DNA of 64,000 bases from an uncultured Pseudomonadota bacterium (GTDB lineage: Bacteria; Pseudomonadota; Gammaproteobacteria; Steroidobacterales; Steroidobacteraceae), in NCBI GenBank assembly GCA_937920275.1, contig CALGVD010000029.1:1-64000 (forward strand). Reading direction: 5' to 3'. Below the pieces are notes generated by a model that did no database searches, was not told the origin of the DNA, and worked only from the letters and a program-made list of their open reading frames with translations. The position numbers and the translations under genes were made by a program. Each line of letters starts with the position of its first letter. Within the stretch, counting starts at the first letter, position 1. Below, in pieces: positions 24,311-32,400 of this stretch.

Positions 24311-25525
24311 ATGTCCGCCGACCCGAAATTCAAACATGGTCCGTTGTCCGATCTGCGGGTGATCGAGATGGGGACGCTGTTGGCCGGACCGTTCTGTGGC
24401 CAGCTGCTCGGCGACATGGGCGCGGAGGTCATCAAGATCGAACCGCCGGGTCAGGGCGACCCGCTGCGGGTGTGGGGCCGTCAGAAAGCCGGGGAGCCGT
24501 CCCTCTGGTGGCCGGTGGTCGCCCGCAACAAAAAAGCCATCACTCTCGACATGCGGCAAGAAGACGGACAGAGCATTCTCAAGGACTTAGTGAAGAATGC
24601 TGATTTTTTACTTGAGAACTTCAGGCCCGGGACCTTGGAGAAATGGAACTGCGGTTACGAGGAACTCTCCCGCATCAACCCGCGGCTGATCATGATCCGG
24701 GTCTCCGGCTATGGCCAATCCGGCCCCTATTCCCACCGCGCCGGGTTCGGTGCGATCGGCGAGGCCATGGGCGGCATGCGCTATGTGGTCGGCGATCCGT
24801 CGACCCCGCCGTCACGGATGGGTATCAGCATCGGCGATGAACTGGCGGCGACCTTCGCTTGCCTCGGCGCCCTCTCCGCCCTGCACTATCGCGAGCGCAC
24901 CGGTCGCGGGCAGGTGGTCGATTCAGCGCTCTATGAAGCGGTGCTGGCGATGATGGAGTCGCTGATCACCGAGTACGACAAAACCGGCTTCATCCGCGAG
25001 CGCACCGGCGCGATCCTTCCGAACGTCGCACCGTCCAATGTCTACAAGACACTCGATGGCCTCGTGCTGATCGCCGCCAACCAGGACACCGTCTTCGCGC
25101 GCCTGTGCGAGGCGATGGAACAACGGGAATGGCCGAAAGATCCGCGCTTCGTCAATCATCAAGCCCGCGGCACCCACCAGCGCTTGCTCGACGGGCTGAT
25201 CGAGGCCTGGACCCAGACGCTGACCACCCGCGAAGTGCTCGAATCGATGGACAAACACGGGGTGCCTGCGGGGTTGATCTATCGTGCGCCCGACATGCTC
25301 GAGGATCCGCACTTCAAGGCCCGCCAAGCCATCGTCACCACCCAGCACCCCTACTTCGGCGACCTCAAGATGCAGAATGTCGCGCCGAAGCTCTCCGAAT
25401 CACCCGGTGGGATCCGCTCCGCCGCGCCGACGGCGCTCGGCGAACACAACGACGAGATCTACAGCCGGATCTTGGGGTATACCGCTGAACGATTGGCCGC
25501 CCTGCGCGCTGCAAAAGTGATCTGA
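24311..25525 (+). CDS. Class III CoA-transferase (CaiB/BaiF family)
   Basis: Moves CoA between carboxylic acids. The 404-residue product starts at the ATG at 24311 behind AGGAG; the frame is open 51 codons upstream without family content. Motifs: LRVIEMGTLLAGPFCGQLLGD, GAEVIKIEPPGQGDPLR, NKKAITLDMR, GFGAIGEAMGGMRYVVG and the catalytic Asp in GISIGDELAA. C-terminal part (GVPAGLIYRAPDML, HPYFGDLKM) is typical. It opens the plus arm of the catabolic cluster, 176 nt from the divergent HMG-CoA-lyase-like gene, and is followed after 4 nt by an amidohydrolase gene. Confidence 0.9.
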   Translation: MSADPKFKHGPLSDLRVIEMGTLLAGPFCGQLLGDMGAEVIKIEPPGQGDPLRVWGRQKAGEPSLWWPVVARNKKAITLDMRQEDGQSILKDLVKNADFLLENFRPGTLEKWNCGYEELSRINPRLIMIRVSGYGQSGPYSHRAGFGAIGEAMGGMRYVVGDPSTPPSRMGISIGDELAATFACLGALSALHYRERTGRGQVVDSALYEAVLAMMESLITEYDKTGFIRERTGAILPNVAPSNVYKTLDGLVLIAANQDTVFARLCEAMEQREWPKDPRFVNHQARGTHQRLLDGLIEAWTQTLTTREVLESMDKHGVPAGLIYRAPDMLEDPHFKARQAIVTTQHPYFGDLKMQNVAPKLSESPGGIRSAAPTALGEHNDEIYSRILGYTAERLAALRAAKVI

Positions 25526-25529
25526 CCCG

Positions 25530-26189
25530 ATGAACGAATCACTGGCTGACAACTACGCCCGCGGAGGCTTCGGGCAAGGGCTCGCTTGGGGGCGCCGCCC
25601 CGCGCTGCTGGTGATCGACTTCGTACAGGCCTATCTCGTCCCCGGTTCCCCGCTCTACGCGGGAGTCGAGCAGACCCGAACGGATTGCGAGGTGTTGTTG
25701 CGGGCAGCGCGCGTGGCGGGCATCCCCATCGTCCACACCTCGGTCGCCTACCAACCGGGCGGCCGAGATGGTGGCGTGTTCTTCCGGAAAGTCCCAGCGC
25801 TCGCCTGTTTCGAGGCCGGTCGACACCCTGAGTTGGCGCAGTTCGCGAGCGGGCTTGAGCCGATCGCGGGGGAGACCCACATCATCAAGCAGTACGCCAG
25901 TGCGTTCTTCGGCACCCCCCTCGCCTCAACGCTGACGGCGCTCGGTGTCGACACGGTGCTGATCGCGGGCGTCTCCACCAGCGGCTGCGTACGGGCAAGC
26001 GCCGTCGATTGCTGCCAGCACGGTTTCGTCCCGGTCGTCGTCAGGGAGGCGGTCGGTGACCGCGCACCCGGCCCGCACGAGGCGAATCTCTTCGACCTGC
26101 AAGCCAAGTACGCCGAGGTCACGACCTTAGAGCGTGCGCGGCGGTACCTTGCCGAGCTGTCGCCCCCTCACCCGGATAAAATACCATGA
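25530..26189 (+). CDS. Second isochorismatase-fold (N-carbamoylsarcosine amidase-like) hydrolase
   Basis: A 219-residue cysteine hydrolase, paralogous to the product of 18297-18944. The triad is Asp in PALLVIDFVQAYL, Lys in THIIKQYASAFFGTPL and Cys in AGVSTSGCVRASAVDC. STSGCVRA is shared with N-carbamoylsarcosine amidases. It follows the CoA-transferase by 4 nt and overlaps the VOC gene by ATGA, so it is the middle gene of a three-gene transcript. Two such paralogs in one cluster suggest two consecutive or alternative amide hydrolyses. Confidence 0.87.
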   Translation: MNESLADNYARGGFGQGLAWGRRPALLVIDFVQAYLVPGSPLYAGVEQTRTDCEVLLRAARVAGIPIVHTSVAYQPGGRDGGVFFRKVPALACFEAGRHPELAQFASGLEPIAGETHIIKQYASAFFGTPLASTLTALGVDTVLIAGVSTSGCVRASAVDCCQHGFVPVVVREAVGDRAPGPHEANLFDLQAKYAEVTTLERARRYLAELSPPHPDKIP

Positions 26190-27085
26190 CCACACTCGGT
26201 CCGATCTCCTGCGTCACCCTCGCCACCCCCGACGTACAACGCTTGGTAGACGCCTATAGCCTCTATCTCGGCCACCAACTCATCGACCATGGGCGGATCA
26301 GCCCCCGGCAGGCACGGCTTTGGGCGCGCCCCCTGCTCGCCGACCGTCGCTACGCGACGATGTTGCCGCAAGGTGATGGGCCGACCTTTCTGCGATTCGT
26401 CGAGAGCCGCACACCCGCGAACTACAAGCCCTTCTGTCATTTCGGTTGGAATGCGGCGGAGCTGATGGTCCAGGACACGGATGCCTGTGCCGAACGACTG
26501 GCGGGTTCACCCTTTCCGATCATCGGTCCGCCTGCCGATCTTTCGTTCTCCGACAAGATCCGGGCGTTGCAAGCCCTCGGGCCTGCCGGCGAATCCCTCT
26601 ATCTCACTTCCTTCAAGGAACGGTTACCGGAGTTCGACACGCCGGAGGCGCGTCATGCCATCGATCGGGTGTTCATCGTGATCTTGGGGGCACCCTCCGC
26701 TGCGGCTGCGAATGCGTTCTATTCGACGCATTTCGGCGTGGCCACAGCCCCGGTGATCCCTGCCGTGATCTCGGTGCTCTCGGGTGCGCAGCAGCTGCCT
26801 GTCGACACCCTGCATGACCTTGCGGCGTTGACGCTGCAGGGACAATCATTCATCGAAGCCGACACGATGCCGGCGGCCACGCTTGCGCGGCCCGCGATCG
26901 ACGGCGAGCTGCCGCCCGCGATCGCGATGGTGAGCTTCGATGTCGACTCTTTCCCGACCGACCTCGATTACCTTGCAGCGCCTGAGGCCTTGCCTGAGGC
27001 GCCCTATCATGGCCGCCGAGCCGCAGTCTGCCTCGGCCCTGCGGGCGAGTGGATCGAGCTGATAGAGCGGCGCTCATCCCCCTAA
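26186..27085 (+). CDS. VOC (glyoxalase/dioxygenase-fold) family protein
   Basis: A 299-residue protein with two VOC-like halves: ISCVTLATPDVQRLVDAYSL at the start and IDRVFIVILGAPSAAAANAF in the middle, each followed by weak beta-alpha-beta patterns; the C-terminus AVCLGPAGEWIELIERR is typical of VOC strands. VOC proteins include glyoxalases, extradiol dioxygenases, epimerases and binding proteins. The usual His/Glu metal ligands are not clearly placed, so the reaction is unknown. It is the last gene of the plus arm of the catabolic cluster and converges with the repeat-protein gene ending at 27144. Confidence 0.7.
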   Translation: MTTLGPISCVTLATPDVQRLVDAYSLYLGHQLIDHGRISPRQARLWARPLLADRRYATMLPQGDGPTFLRFVESRTPANYKPFCHFGWNAAELMVQDTDACAERLAGSPFPIIGPPADLSFSDKIRALQALGPAGESLYLTSFKERLPEFDTPEARHAIDRVFIVILGAPSAAAANAFYSTHFGVATAPVIPAVISVLSGAQQLPVDTLHDLAALTLQGQSFIEADTMPAATLARPAIDGELPPAIAMVSFDVDSFPTDLDYLAAPEALPEAPYHGRRAAVCLGPAGEWIELIERRSSP

Positions 27086-27143
27086 AACGGACGTTGGGCC
27101 TGAACGGCCGCCGGGCCTGAACCCGGCAGCCGCACAAAGGCGA

Positions 27144-28406
27144 TCAGCGCGTGCGAAGCTTCCAGTACCCAGCGAGGCGCTCGACGAAGGGGTTGCCCGT
27201 GACGGCGTCGAACGCGGTGGCGGCGCCTGCCTTGTCACCCGCCTTCAGTCGCGCGATACCCAACGACAGATTCGCATCGGCGAGATCCTTTACGCCACCG
27301 CGCGCAAGCCCTCGATCGATGGAGGCAGCGGCCTCGGCCGGTTGACCGTAGCTGAGGTAGGCCTGTCCCAGCCGGACCTCAGGCGTACCGGTCTTGGCGG
27401 CTGCCGCGTCCTTCGCCTGCTTCGCGAGCGTTGCGCGGTCAGGCGCTGCCGCGGCCTTGGCCGACTGCAGGAGACTGTTGGCGCCCGGTGTCGCCTTCCC
27501 GGGCTCACCGAATTTGCCGGCGGCGATCGCGGCCTCCATGACCGACTGGGCTTCGCCAGGGAAACCCTTCTCGAGGGCGAGCGACGCGTACTCGGTCACA
27601 TCGTCGCCGGCCTTGAGGGCACCCACTTCGTGGCCCAGCCGCAGCACATTCAAGGCCTGATCGGCTGGCGCAGATCGGATCAGCAAAAGATACAGGTTCG
27701 TCCACGCTTCGTCGGACGGCGCATAAACGACCTGCTTATCGACCGCACGGAATGTGCACGCGTTGTCTTTGGAGCGGACGCAGGCACTGGTCCAAAGCCC
27801 GAGCGCGATCTCCGGCGGCGTCTCATTGCGCTGGGCCATCTCGGCCACCCACGGCTCGATGAAGGCCACCGTACCCGGGTAGTCCGGAGTCAGATAGAGG
27901 GCCTGACCCACCATGACCCGGAGATCGTTGTTGGCGGGCTCGGCGGCGATGGCGAGTTTGCCGTACTCGTTGACCTTCGCGTAGTTCTTGAGCTGGTAGT
28001 TGACCTGCATCAATTGTTTATGTCGCTGCTTGATCGCTGCGTCATCCATGAAACCGTTCGCCTGACCGATCTCGAGCCCCTTGACGAGCGACGCCTCCGC
28101 GGTCGGGAGGTCGTTGCGACGCGCCGCGCACGGGACTCGCAATTCGTTGATCGCATAATCATCGTAAGGTGTGCGCTCGGGCATCGCCCCCGCTTCAGCC
28201 AACGCGGCGAGGCACGCGTTCCAATCCTCGGCTTTGATGGCTGCCTGCGCAGCTTGCGCTTGCTTCGCGATCGTTTTCGAAACGGACGGCCCTTTGGCGG
28301 CCGGGGGCGGCTTCCCGTCCTTCGCCCTTTGAGCGTGGAGCGAGGGCGCCGCGCCGAGCAATGCAGCGGAGAGTACGACGATACGGACGGCCTGGCTGAG
28401 CGTCAT
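27144..28406 (-). CDS. Secreted tetratricopeptide-like repeat protein (second paralog)
   Basis: A 420-residue exported protein with a signal peptide (VRIVVLSAALLGAAPSLHAQ) and mostly helical, Ala/Lys-rich repeats resembling TPR motifs (for example LGQAYLSYGQPAEAAASIDR, LSLGIARLKAGDKAGAATAF). It is a clear paralog of the product of 28457-29653: both keep a Trp-x-x-Cys at the start of the mature domain, one Cys after INELR, and a Cys pair spaced about 8 residues in the middle, which suggests two disulfides. It lies downstream of the TonB/ExbBD genes. Function unknown; a periplasmic scaffold linked to TonB-dependent uptake is a reasonable inference. Confidence 0.75.
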   Translation of the reverse strand: MTLSQAVRIVVLSAALLGAAPSLHAQRAKDGKPPPAAKGPSVSKTIAKQAQAAQAAIKAEDWNACLAALAEAGAMPERTPYDDYAINELRVPCAARRNDLPTAEASLVKGLEIGQANGFMDDAAIKQRHKQLMQVNYQLKNYAKVNEYGKLAIAAEPANNDLRVMVGQALYLTPDYPGTVAFIEPWVAEMAQRNETPPEIALGLWTSACVRSKDNACTFRAVDKQVVYAPSDEAWTNLYLLLIRSAPADQALNVLRLGHEVGALKAGDDVTEYASLALEKGFPGEAQSVMEAAIAAGKFGEPGKATPGANSLLQSAKAAAAPDRATLAKQAKDAAAAKTGTPEVRLGQAYLSYGQPAEAAASIDRGLARGGVKDLADANLSLGIARLKAGDKAGAATAFDAVTGNPFVERLAGYWKLRTR

Positions 28407-28456
28407 GGTGGTCTCCAGAGCGTGGCGTTTGATGTGGGGGACGGCCTAGGGATGGA

Positions 28457-29653
28457 TCACTGAGCGCGAAGCGCCCAAAGCTTGGCCACCCGCTCGAGTC
28501 CGGGATCACCCTTGACCGACTTGAAGGCCTTCACTGCAGCAGGCTTGTTGCCTGCTTTGTACTGCGCCAAACCGAGCACGAGTTGGGCTTCGCCGGGCGT
28601 CTTCCCGTTGCCCTTCTTGACCGCGCGCTCAGCCGCGACAACCGCTTGGGCATTCATCCCGTAGCTCATGTAGGCCTGCGCGACGCGCAGATCGTCTTCG
28701 GCGGAGGCACCCGCCGCGGCAGCACGATCGGCGGCAGCCAGCCCGGCCTTGTCAGCCGCCACCTTCGCCTTCGCCGAGTTCAGTAGGCGGGTATTGCGGT
28801 CGATGTCGCGCTGCTCGGTGAAGATCTTGCGGGCGAACGCGGTCTCCATGACCGCGGCCGCTTCGCCGGGCAGTCCACGCTCGAGTGCCAACTGCGCAAG
28901 TTCCGTGTAATCGCTGCCACGCGACAACGCGCCGACCTCCGACGCAAGCCGGAAGGAATTCATGAGGGTGACATCCGGACCGCCCTTCAGCATCGACTGC
29001 ATGAGGCTCGCCCAGCCCTCCGGGTTCGGATAATAGGTGACGAGCTTCTCGAACCCTGCGGTCTCGCAGGCGGTGTCCTTCAGCTTGATGCAGGCGTTCA
29101 GGTTGAGCTGAAGATAGTTCTGCCGAGGCGGCTGCCCGCGTCGTTCCGCCTGACTGATGAGTTCAGCGGTGAAACTGCGGGTCGCCTTGAAGTCCCCTTG
29201 CTGATAGTAGGACTGCGCGAGCAGCGTATTGACATCGGCGTCCGCAGAACCGGCCTTCTGAGCCTGACGACCGTACTCGATCGCACGGGGGTAGTTGCGG
29301 TTGTTGTAGTGGAGTTGCATGAGCGCTTTGATGCGGGCGCCCTTGTTGGCGGCAAACTGCGATCCGAGGTTCGACTCGTAGGCGCGGATCGCGGTATTGC
29401 TGTCCCCTGAGGACAAAGCGCAGTAACCGCGGAGCTCGTTGATGACGAACGAGTCGTAGGAGTTCAGACCACCAGCGCCCTCGGCCTCACGCAGCTTCGA
29501 TAGGCATTCCCCCCATCGACGCGATTTGCTGGCCGTCTGCGCGGCAGCCAAGGTCTTGGCCACGCCTTTGCTGACCGACTGTGCCTTGACGACCGGAGTC
29601 GCCAGCAACAAGGCCGCCGCTGCGACCGCCCAACCGAACACTCGAGTCATCAT
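28457..29653 (-). CDS. Secreted tetratricopeptide-like repeat protein (first paralog)
   Basis: A 398-residue exported protein. The ATG at 29653 follows AGAGGGG with 5 nt spacing; longer in-frame starts would cross a terminator. The signal peptide is VFGWAVAAAALLLATPVVKA followed by Gln. The mature part has repeated helical pairs of TPR type (INELRGYCALSSGDSNTAI, LNTLLAQSYYQQGDFKATR-like, VLGLAQYKAGNKPAAVKAF). Conserved cysteines (WGECL, GYCAL, NACIKLKDTACE) match the paralog 50 nt downstream. An intrinsic terminator separates it from exbD, yet only 43 nt remain for a promoter. Function unknown. Confidence 0.75.
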   Translation of the reverse strand: MMTRVFGWAVAAAALLLATPVVKAQSVSKGVAKTLAAAQTASKSRRWGECLSKLREAEGAGGLNSYDSFVINELRGYCALSSGDSNTAIRAYESNLGSQFAANKGARIKALMQLHYNNRNYPRAIEYGRQAQKAGSADADVNTLLAQSYYQQGDFKATRSFTAELISQAERRGQPPRQNYLQLNLNACIKLKDTACETAGFEKLVTYYPNPEGWASLMQSMLKGGPDVTLMNSFRLASEVGALSRGSDYTELAQLALERGLPGEAAAVMETAFARKIFTEQRDIDRNTRLLNSAKAKVAADKAGLAAADRAAAAGASAEDDLRVAQAYMSYGMNAQAVVAAERAVKKGNGKTPGEAQLVLGLAQYKAGNKPAAVKAFKSVKGDPGLERVAKLWALRAQ

Positions 29654-29695
29654 GTATCCCCTCTGGTGCGACCCGAGAGCCGCATAAAAAAACGC

Positions 29696-29729
29696 CGCAT
29701 CCTTACTGGGGATGCGGCGAGGTGTTGAT
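29696..29729 (-). terminator. Intrinsic terminator between exbD and the repeat-protein genes
   Basis: On the minus strand a perfect 10-bp stem CGCCGCATCC/GGATGCGGCG (29729-29720 with 29712-29703) with a 7-nt loop is followed by seven U residues (29702-29696). It begins 31 nt after the second exbD stop. The following gene starts at 29653, leaving 43 nt between the U-run and its start codon. Confidence 0.85.
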
Positions 29730-29759
29730 TGCTGTCCGACCCCCGCCGACGGGCGGGGC

Positions 29760-30182
29760 TCAATCAGCAAATTCGGAGACGTTCACGAAGCCGATCTTCT
29801 GCATCCGGTTCCGTTGCGCCGACGCCAGGACACGCGCGACGACATCGTACTTCGAACGCTTGTCAGGCCGCATGTGCAACTCAGGCTGCGGGTCCTTCCG
29901 CGACTCTACCCTGAAATACTTCTCGAGTACCTCGAGGTCTTGGACCGTGGTGCCGTTCCAGAGCACCGTACCATCGAAATCGATCTCGATGGTGATCACT
30001 TCCGGTTGGACCGGCGGCGGCGGCGCGTTGGTCGGTCGCGGCATATCGAGTTTCACCGCATGCGTCATCACCGGGATGGTGATGATGAACATGATCAGCA
30101 GCACCAACATGACGTCGATGAGCGGCGTCGTATTGATGTCGCACATCTCATCGCCTTCGGTGCTTCCTACACTCATTCCCAT
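29760..30182 (-). CDS. exbD: ExbD/TolR family biopolymer transporter (second copy)
   Basis: A 140-residue inner-membrane protein of the TonB motor. The N-terminus is cytoplasmic (CDINTTPLID), then one transmembrane helix VMLVLLIMFIITIPVMTHAV with the proton-path Asp at its start (PLIDVMLV), followed by a periplasmic domain (VITIEIDFDGTVLWNG, DPQPELHMRPDKRSKY). With ExbB it forms the proton-driven stator. It lies 18 nt after the first exbD and is followed by a terminator. Paired exbD genes are known from xanthomonads, where the second copy can have a specialised role. Confidence 0.9.
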   Translation of the reverse strand: MGMSVGSTEGDEMCDINTTPLIDVMLVLLIMFIITIPVMTHAVKLDMPRPTNAPPPPVQPEVITIEIDFDGTVLWNGTTVQDLEVLEKYFRVESRKDPQPELHMRPDKRSKYDVVARVLASAQRNRMQKIGFVNVSEFAD

Positions 30183-30200
30183 GTTACGGATCCCCTTGTG

Positions 30201-30635
30201 TCAGCGAACGCCGCGGATGCCGCGATCGGGTTCGGTGATGAAGCCCACTTTCACGACACCGCCCCGCTGGATCGAGTACATCACTTTACCGATGTCTTCG
30301 TACCGCGCCTCCGCATCCCCGCGGATGTGGATCTCAGGCTGCGGATCCTTCACCGCCTCCACCTTCACGAGCTCGATGAGCGCCGTCGTGTCAGGGACAG
30401 CGGTGTTGTTCCAGTAGATCGCCCCGCTGGAATCGACCGCCACGGTGATGTTCTCCGGCTTGGTCGCTGTGGGGATGTTCGCGGCCTTCGGCAGCGTCAC
30501 CTTCACGGTCTTTGTGATCACCGGGATGGTGATCAGGAAGATGATCAACAGCACCAGCATGACATCCACGAGCGGCGTGGTGTTGATGGTGGAGATCGGC
30601 TCATCAGCCTCTGAGGATCCAACGCTCATCGCCAT
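30201..30635 (-). CDS. exbD: ExbD/TolR family biopolymer transporter (first copy)
   Basis: A 144-residue proton-channel subunit of the TonB system: STINTTPLVDVMLVLLIIFL carries the functional Asp at the membrane entry, followed by a periplasmic domain with VTLPKAANIP, ITVAVDSSGAIYWN and DPQPEIHIRGDAEARYEDIG. It is about 40-45% similar by eye to the next copy, with a different periplasmic surface. It lies downstream of exbB by 80 nt. The periplasmic C-terminal region interacts with TonB in studied systems. Confidence 0.9.
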   Translation of the reverse strand: MAMSVGSSEADEPISTINTTPLVDVMLVLLIIFLITIPVITKTVKVTLPKAANIPTATKPENITVAVDSSGAIYWNNTAVPDTTALIELVKVEAVKDPQPEIHIRGDAEARYEDIGKVMYSIQRGGVVKVGFITEPDRGIRGVR

Positions 30636-30715
30636 GTCAGGTCACCTCTGCCGGGACAGGTCGGGGTGGCAGAGCCCACCCCGACACTGATCCGGAAACT
30701 TGTCGATGCGGATGA

Positions 30716-31444
30716 TCACTTCTTCGCTGCGGCGACTGCGGCGGCCTGGGGCACCGCGATGCGGGCACCCGTGACCAACGAATCGTGCAGGTCAGAGGTG
30801 AAATTTGCCAGATCGCCCTGGATCGCCTTGTTGCGACGACCAAGCCAGTTGTACGCCATGACCGCCGGCACTGCGACCGCAAGGCCGATCGCCGTCATGA
30901 TGAGGGCTTCGCCGACCGGGCCTGCGACCTTGTCGATGCTGGCCTGACCAGAGGTGCCGATCGCCACGAGCGCGTTGTAGATGCCCCACACCGTGCCGAA
31001 CAGGCCCACGAACGGCGCCGTAGAACCGATCGTCGCGAGAGCGGCCATACCGCCCGCCAAGTTGAAGTTGATGGCGTCAAGCGACCGCTGCAACGACATC
31101 ACCGTCCAATCGTGGAGACCGACGCGATCCGAGGCCGAACGCCCCTCGAGGTGCTGCGTGGCGCGCAGGCCGTCCTCTGCGATCGAGCGGTAGGTGTCGC
31201 CCTTCGGCAGCTTGTCCACGGCCTCGCGCAGCGAACCGGCGGTCCAGAACTTCTCGGACGCAAGCTTGGCCGAAGCGATGAGCTTGCGCTGGTCGATGAG
31301 CTTCATGATCAGGATGTACCAGGTGACGAGCGACATGATCACCATGATGAACAGTGTTCCCTTGATGACCCAGTCTCCCGAGGCCCACATGGCCTCCAGA
31401 CCAAACGGGTTCTCGACTACGACGGTGGCGGCTTGGTTTTCCAT
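30716..31444 (-). CDS. exbB: ExbB/TolQ family proton channel subunit
   Basis: A 242-residue polytopic inner-membrane protein that forms the pentameric channel of the TonB energising complex. Three transmembrane segments are visible: WVIKGTLFIMVIMSLVTWYI near the N-terminus, and MAALATIGSTAPFVGLFGTVWGIYNA and ALIMTAIGLAVAVPAVMAYN regions in the second half. The GLFGTVWGI and T-A-I-G-L-A-V-A-I-P-type motifs are diagnostic. A cytoplasmic loop lies between them. It follows tonB, with a hairpin in the 63-nt gap. Confidence 0.93.
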   Translation of the reverse strand: MENQAATVVVENPFGLEAMWASGDWVIKGTLFIMVIMSLVTWYILIMKLIDQRKLIASAKLASEKFWTAGSLREAVDKLPKGDTYRSIAEDGLRATQHLEGRSASDRVGLHDWTVMSLQRSLDAINFNLAGGMAALATIGSTAPFVGLFGTVWGIYNALVAIGTSGQASIDKVAGPVGEALIMTAIGLAVAVPAVMAYNWLGRRNKAIQGDLANFTSDLHDSLVTGARIAVPQAAAVAAAKK

Positions 31445-31464
31445 GTTTTCCTCTGCGGTGGTCG

Positions 31465-31486
31465 GACGAGGGCATGACCCCTCGTC
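31465..31486 (-). other. Hairpin in the tonB-exbB intergenic leader
   Basis: GACGAGGG and CCCTCGTC (8-bp arms, 6-nt loop) lie between tonB and exbB. On the coding strand the run of eight U precedes and does not follow the stem, so it is not a terminator for this operon. It may mark an RNA processing or stability boundary that sets TonB to ExbB ratios. Confidence 0.5.
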
Positions 31487-31507
31487 ACAAAAAAAATTAG
31501 GTTGGTA

Positions 31508-32140
31508 TCAGTCGGTCAATTTGAAACGGACATTGAAAGAGGGGCAGATTTCGACGGGGTTTCCGTCCTCGGTGCCCGGCGACCAGCGGGCGCGACGGGA
31601 CCACCTCAAAGCGGCCTGGTCGAGGGAGGTGTTACCCGAGCTGTTTGCCACGGTCGGCTCTTGGGACATCCTTCCGTTCGCACCGACGCACATCCGGACC
31701 GTGGTCACACCCTGGATCTCTGCGCGTCGCGCCGAGGCGGGGTAGAACTCATCCGTGGACGGGGAGCGACGCAAGTCAAGCTTGGGAGCGACGCGGACGG
31801 GTCTCCGCTCGACCACTGCGACCGGTGCGGGCGGTGATACCGGCCGGTCGGTCACGTTGCTGATCGCGGTGGTGTTGGTCTCCATCGGGATGTCGATGGA
31901 GATGTCCGGCGGAGGCACCTGCACCGGCGGGCGCTCCATCTGCGGCGGCGGCGGCGGCGGCGGCTTATCCTCCGGCTTGATGTCTTCGAGCAATTCTGTC
32001 TGGATGGGCGCAACGACCACCTCGATGACCTTGCGTGCCAGACCGGACATGAGTCCATATACCAACAGGATATGGAAGAGGCCGATGCCCACCAGGACGC
32101 CCATTCGGCGGGAATTGTTCTGCTGTACGTATGAAGCCAT
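31508..32140 (-). CDS. tonB: TonB energy-transducing protein
   Basis: A 210-residue periplasm-spanning protein that couples the ExbB/ExbD motor to outer-membrane TonB-dependent receptors. The N-terminal anchor is the helix MGVLVGIGLFHILLVYGLMS (about 13-32) with the conserved His. A Pro-rich periplasmic linker follows (KPPPPPPPQMERPPVQVPPP), then the C-terminal TonB domain with YPASARRAEIQGVTTVRMCV and LDQAALRWSRRARWSPG. It is the first gene of a tonB-exbB-exbD-exbD transcript. A candidate promoter lies at 32197-32225. Confidence 0.92.
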   Translation of the reverse strand: MASYVQQNNSRRMGVLVGIGLFHILLVYGLMSGLARKVIEVVVAPIQTELLEDIKPEDKPPPPPPPQMERPPVQVPPPDISIDIPMETNTTAISNVTDRPVSPPAPVAVVERRPVRVAPKLDLRRSPSTDEFYPASARRAEIQGVTTVRMCVGANGRMSQEPTVANSSGNTSLDQAALRWSRRARWSPGTEDGNPVEICPSFNVRFKLTD

Positions 32141-32196
32141 GGTCTCTCGCGCCGTTGTGCGGCGATTGCTCGCCCGGTTGTGCCTGCTGGTGCGGG

Positions 32197-32225
32197 AAAC
32201 TACCCGTGTTCCATGACAGGTGCAA
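32197..32225 (-). promoter_or_regulatory. Candidate promoter of the tonB operon
   Basis: On the minus strand TTGCAC (32225-32220) and TAGTTT (32202-32197) are separated by exactly 17 nt; the predicted start is near 32190, 50 nt before the tonB ATG. The -10 box is only a moderate match. No obvious Fur-box symmetry is seen around it. Confidence 0.45.
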
Positions 32226-32400
32226 CCTCAACCTCGACATCATCTAGACCGTGAGGCCCGGATGACGCCGAAGACCCTGCTAACTGATATGACAATTGTG
32301 TCACTGCGGGGTTCACGAGATGGAGCCTGCGAAAATCGTCGCGCCCCCCGCACCACTGCACTCTAACCGCCCCGATGCGACCTGACAACCGTCCGAACGG

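Noticed and set aside
27110..27127. GCCGGG...CCCGGC repeat between convergent VOC and repeat-protein genes as terminator
   Set aside because: Only 6 bp and no U-tract in either direction.
31465..31500. Terminator between tonB and exbB
   Set aside because: The U-run precedes the stem on the coding strand and an A-run follows it on the other, so neither direction gives an intrinsic terminator.
32290..32303. TGACA-N4-TGTCA repeat upstream of tonB as a Fur-type or other operator
   Set aside because: Five-base arms only, about 90 nt from the best promoter candidate; it does not resemble a Fur box.
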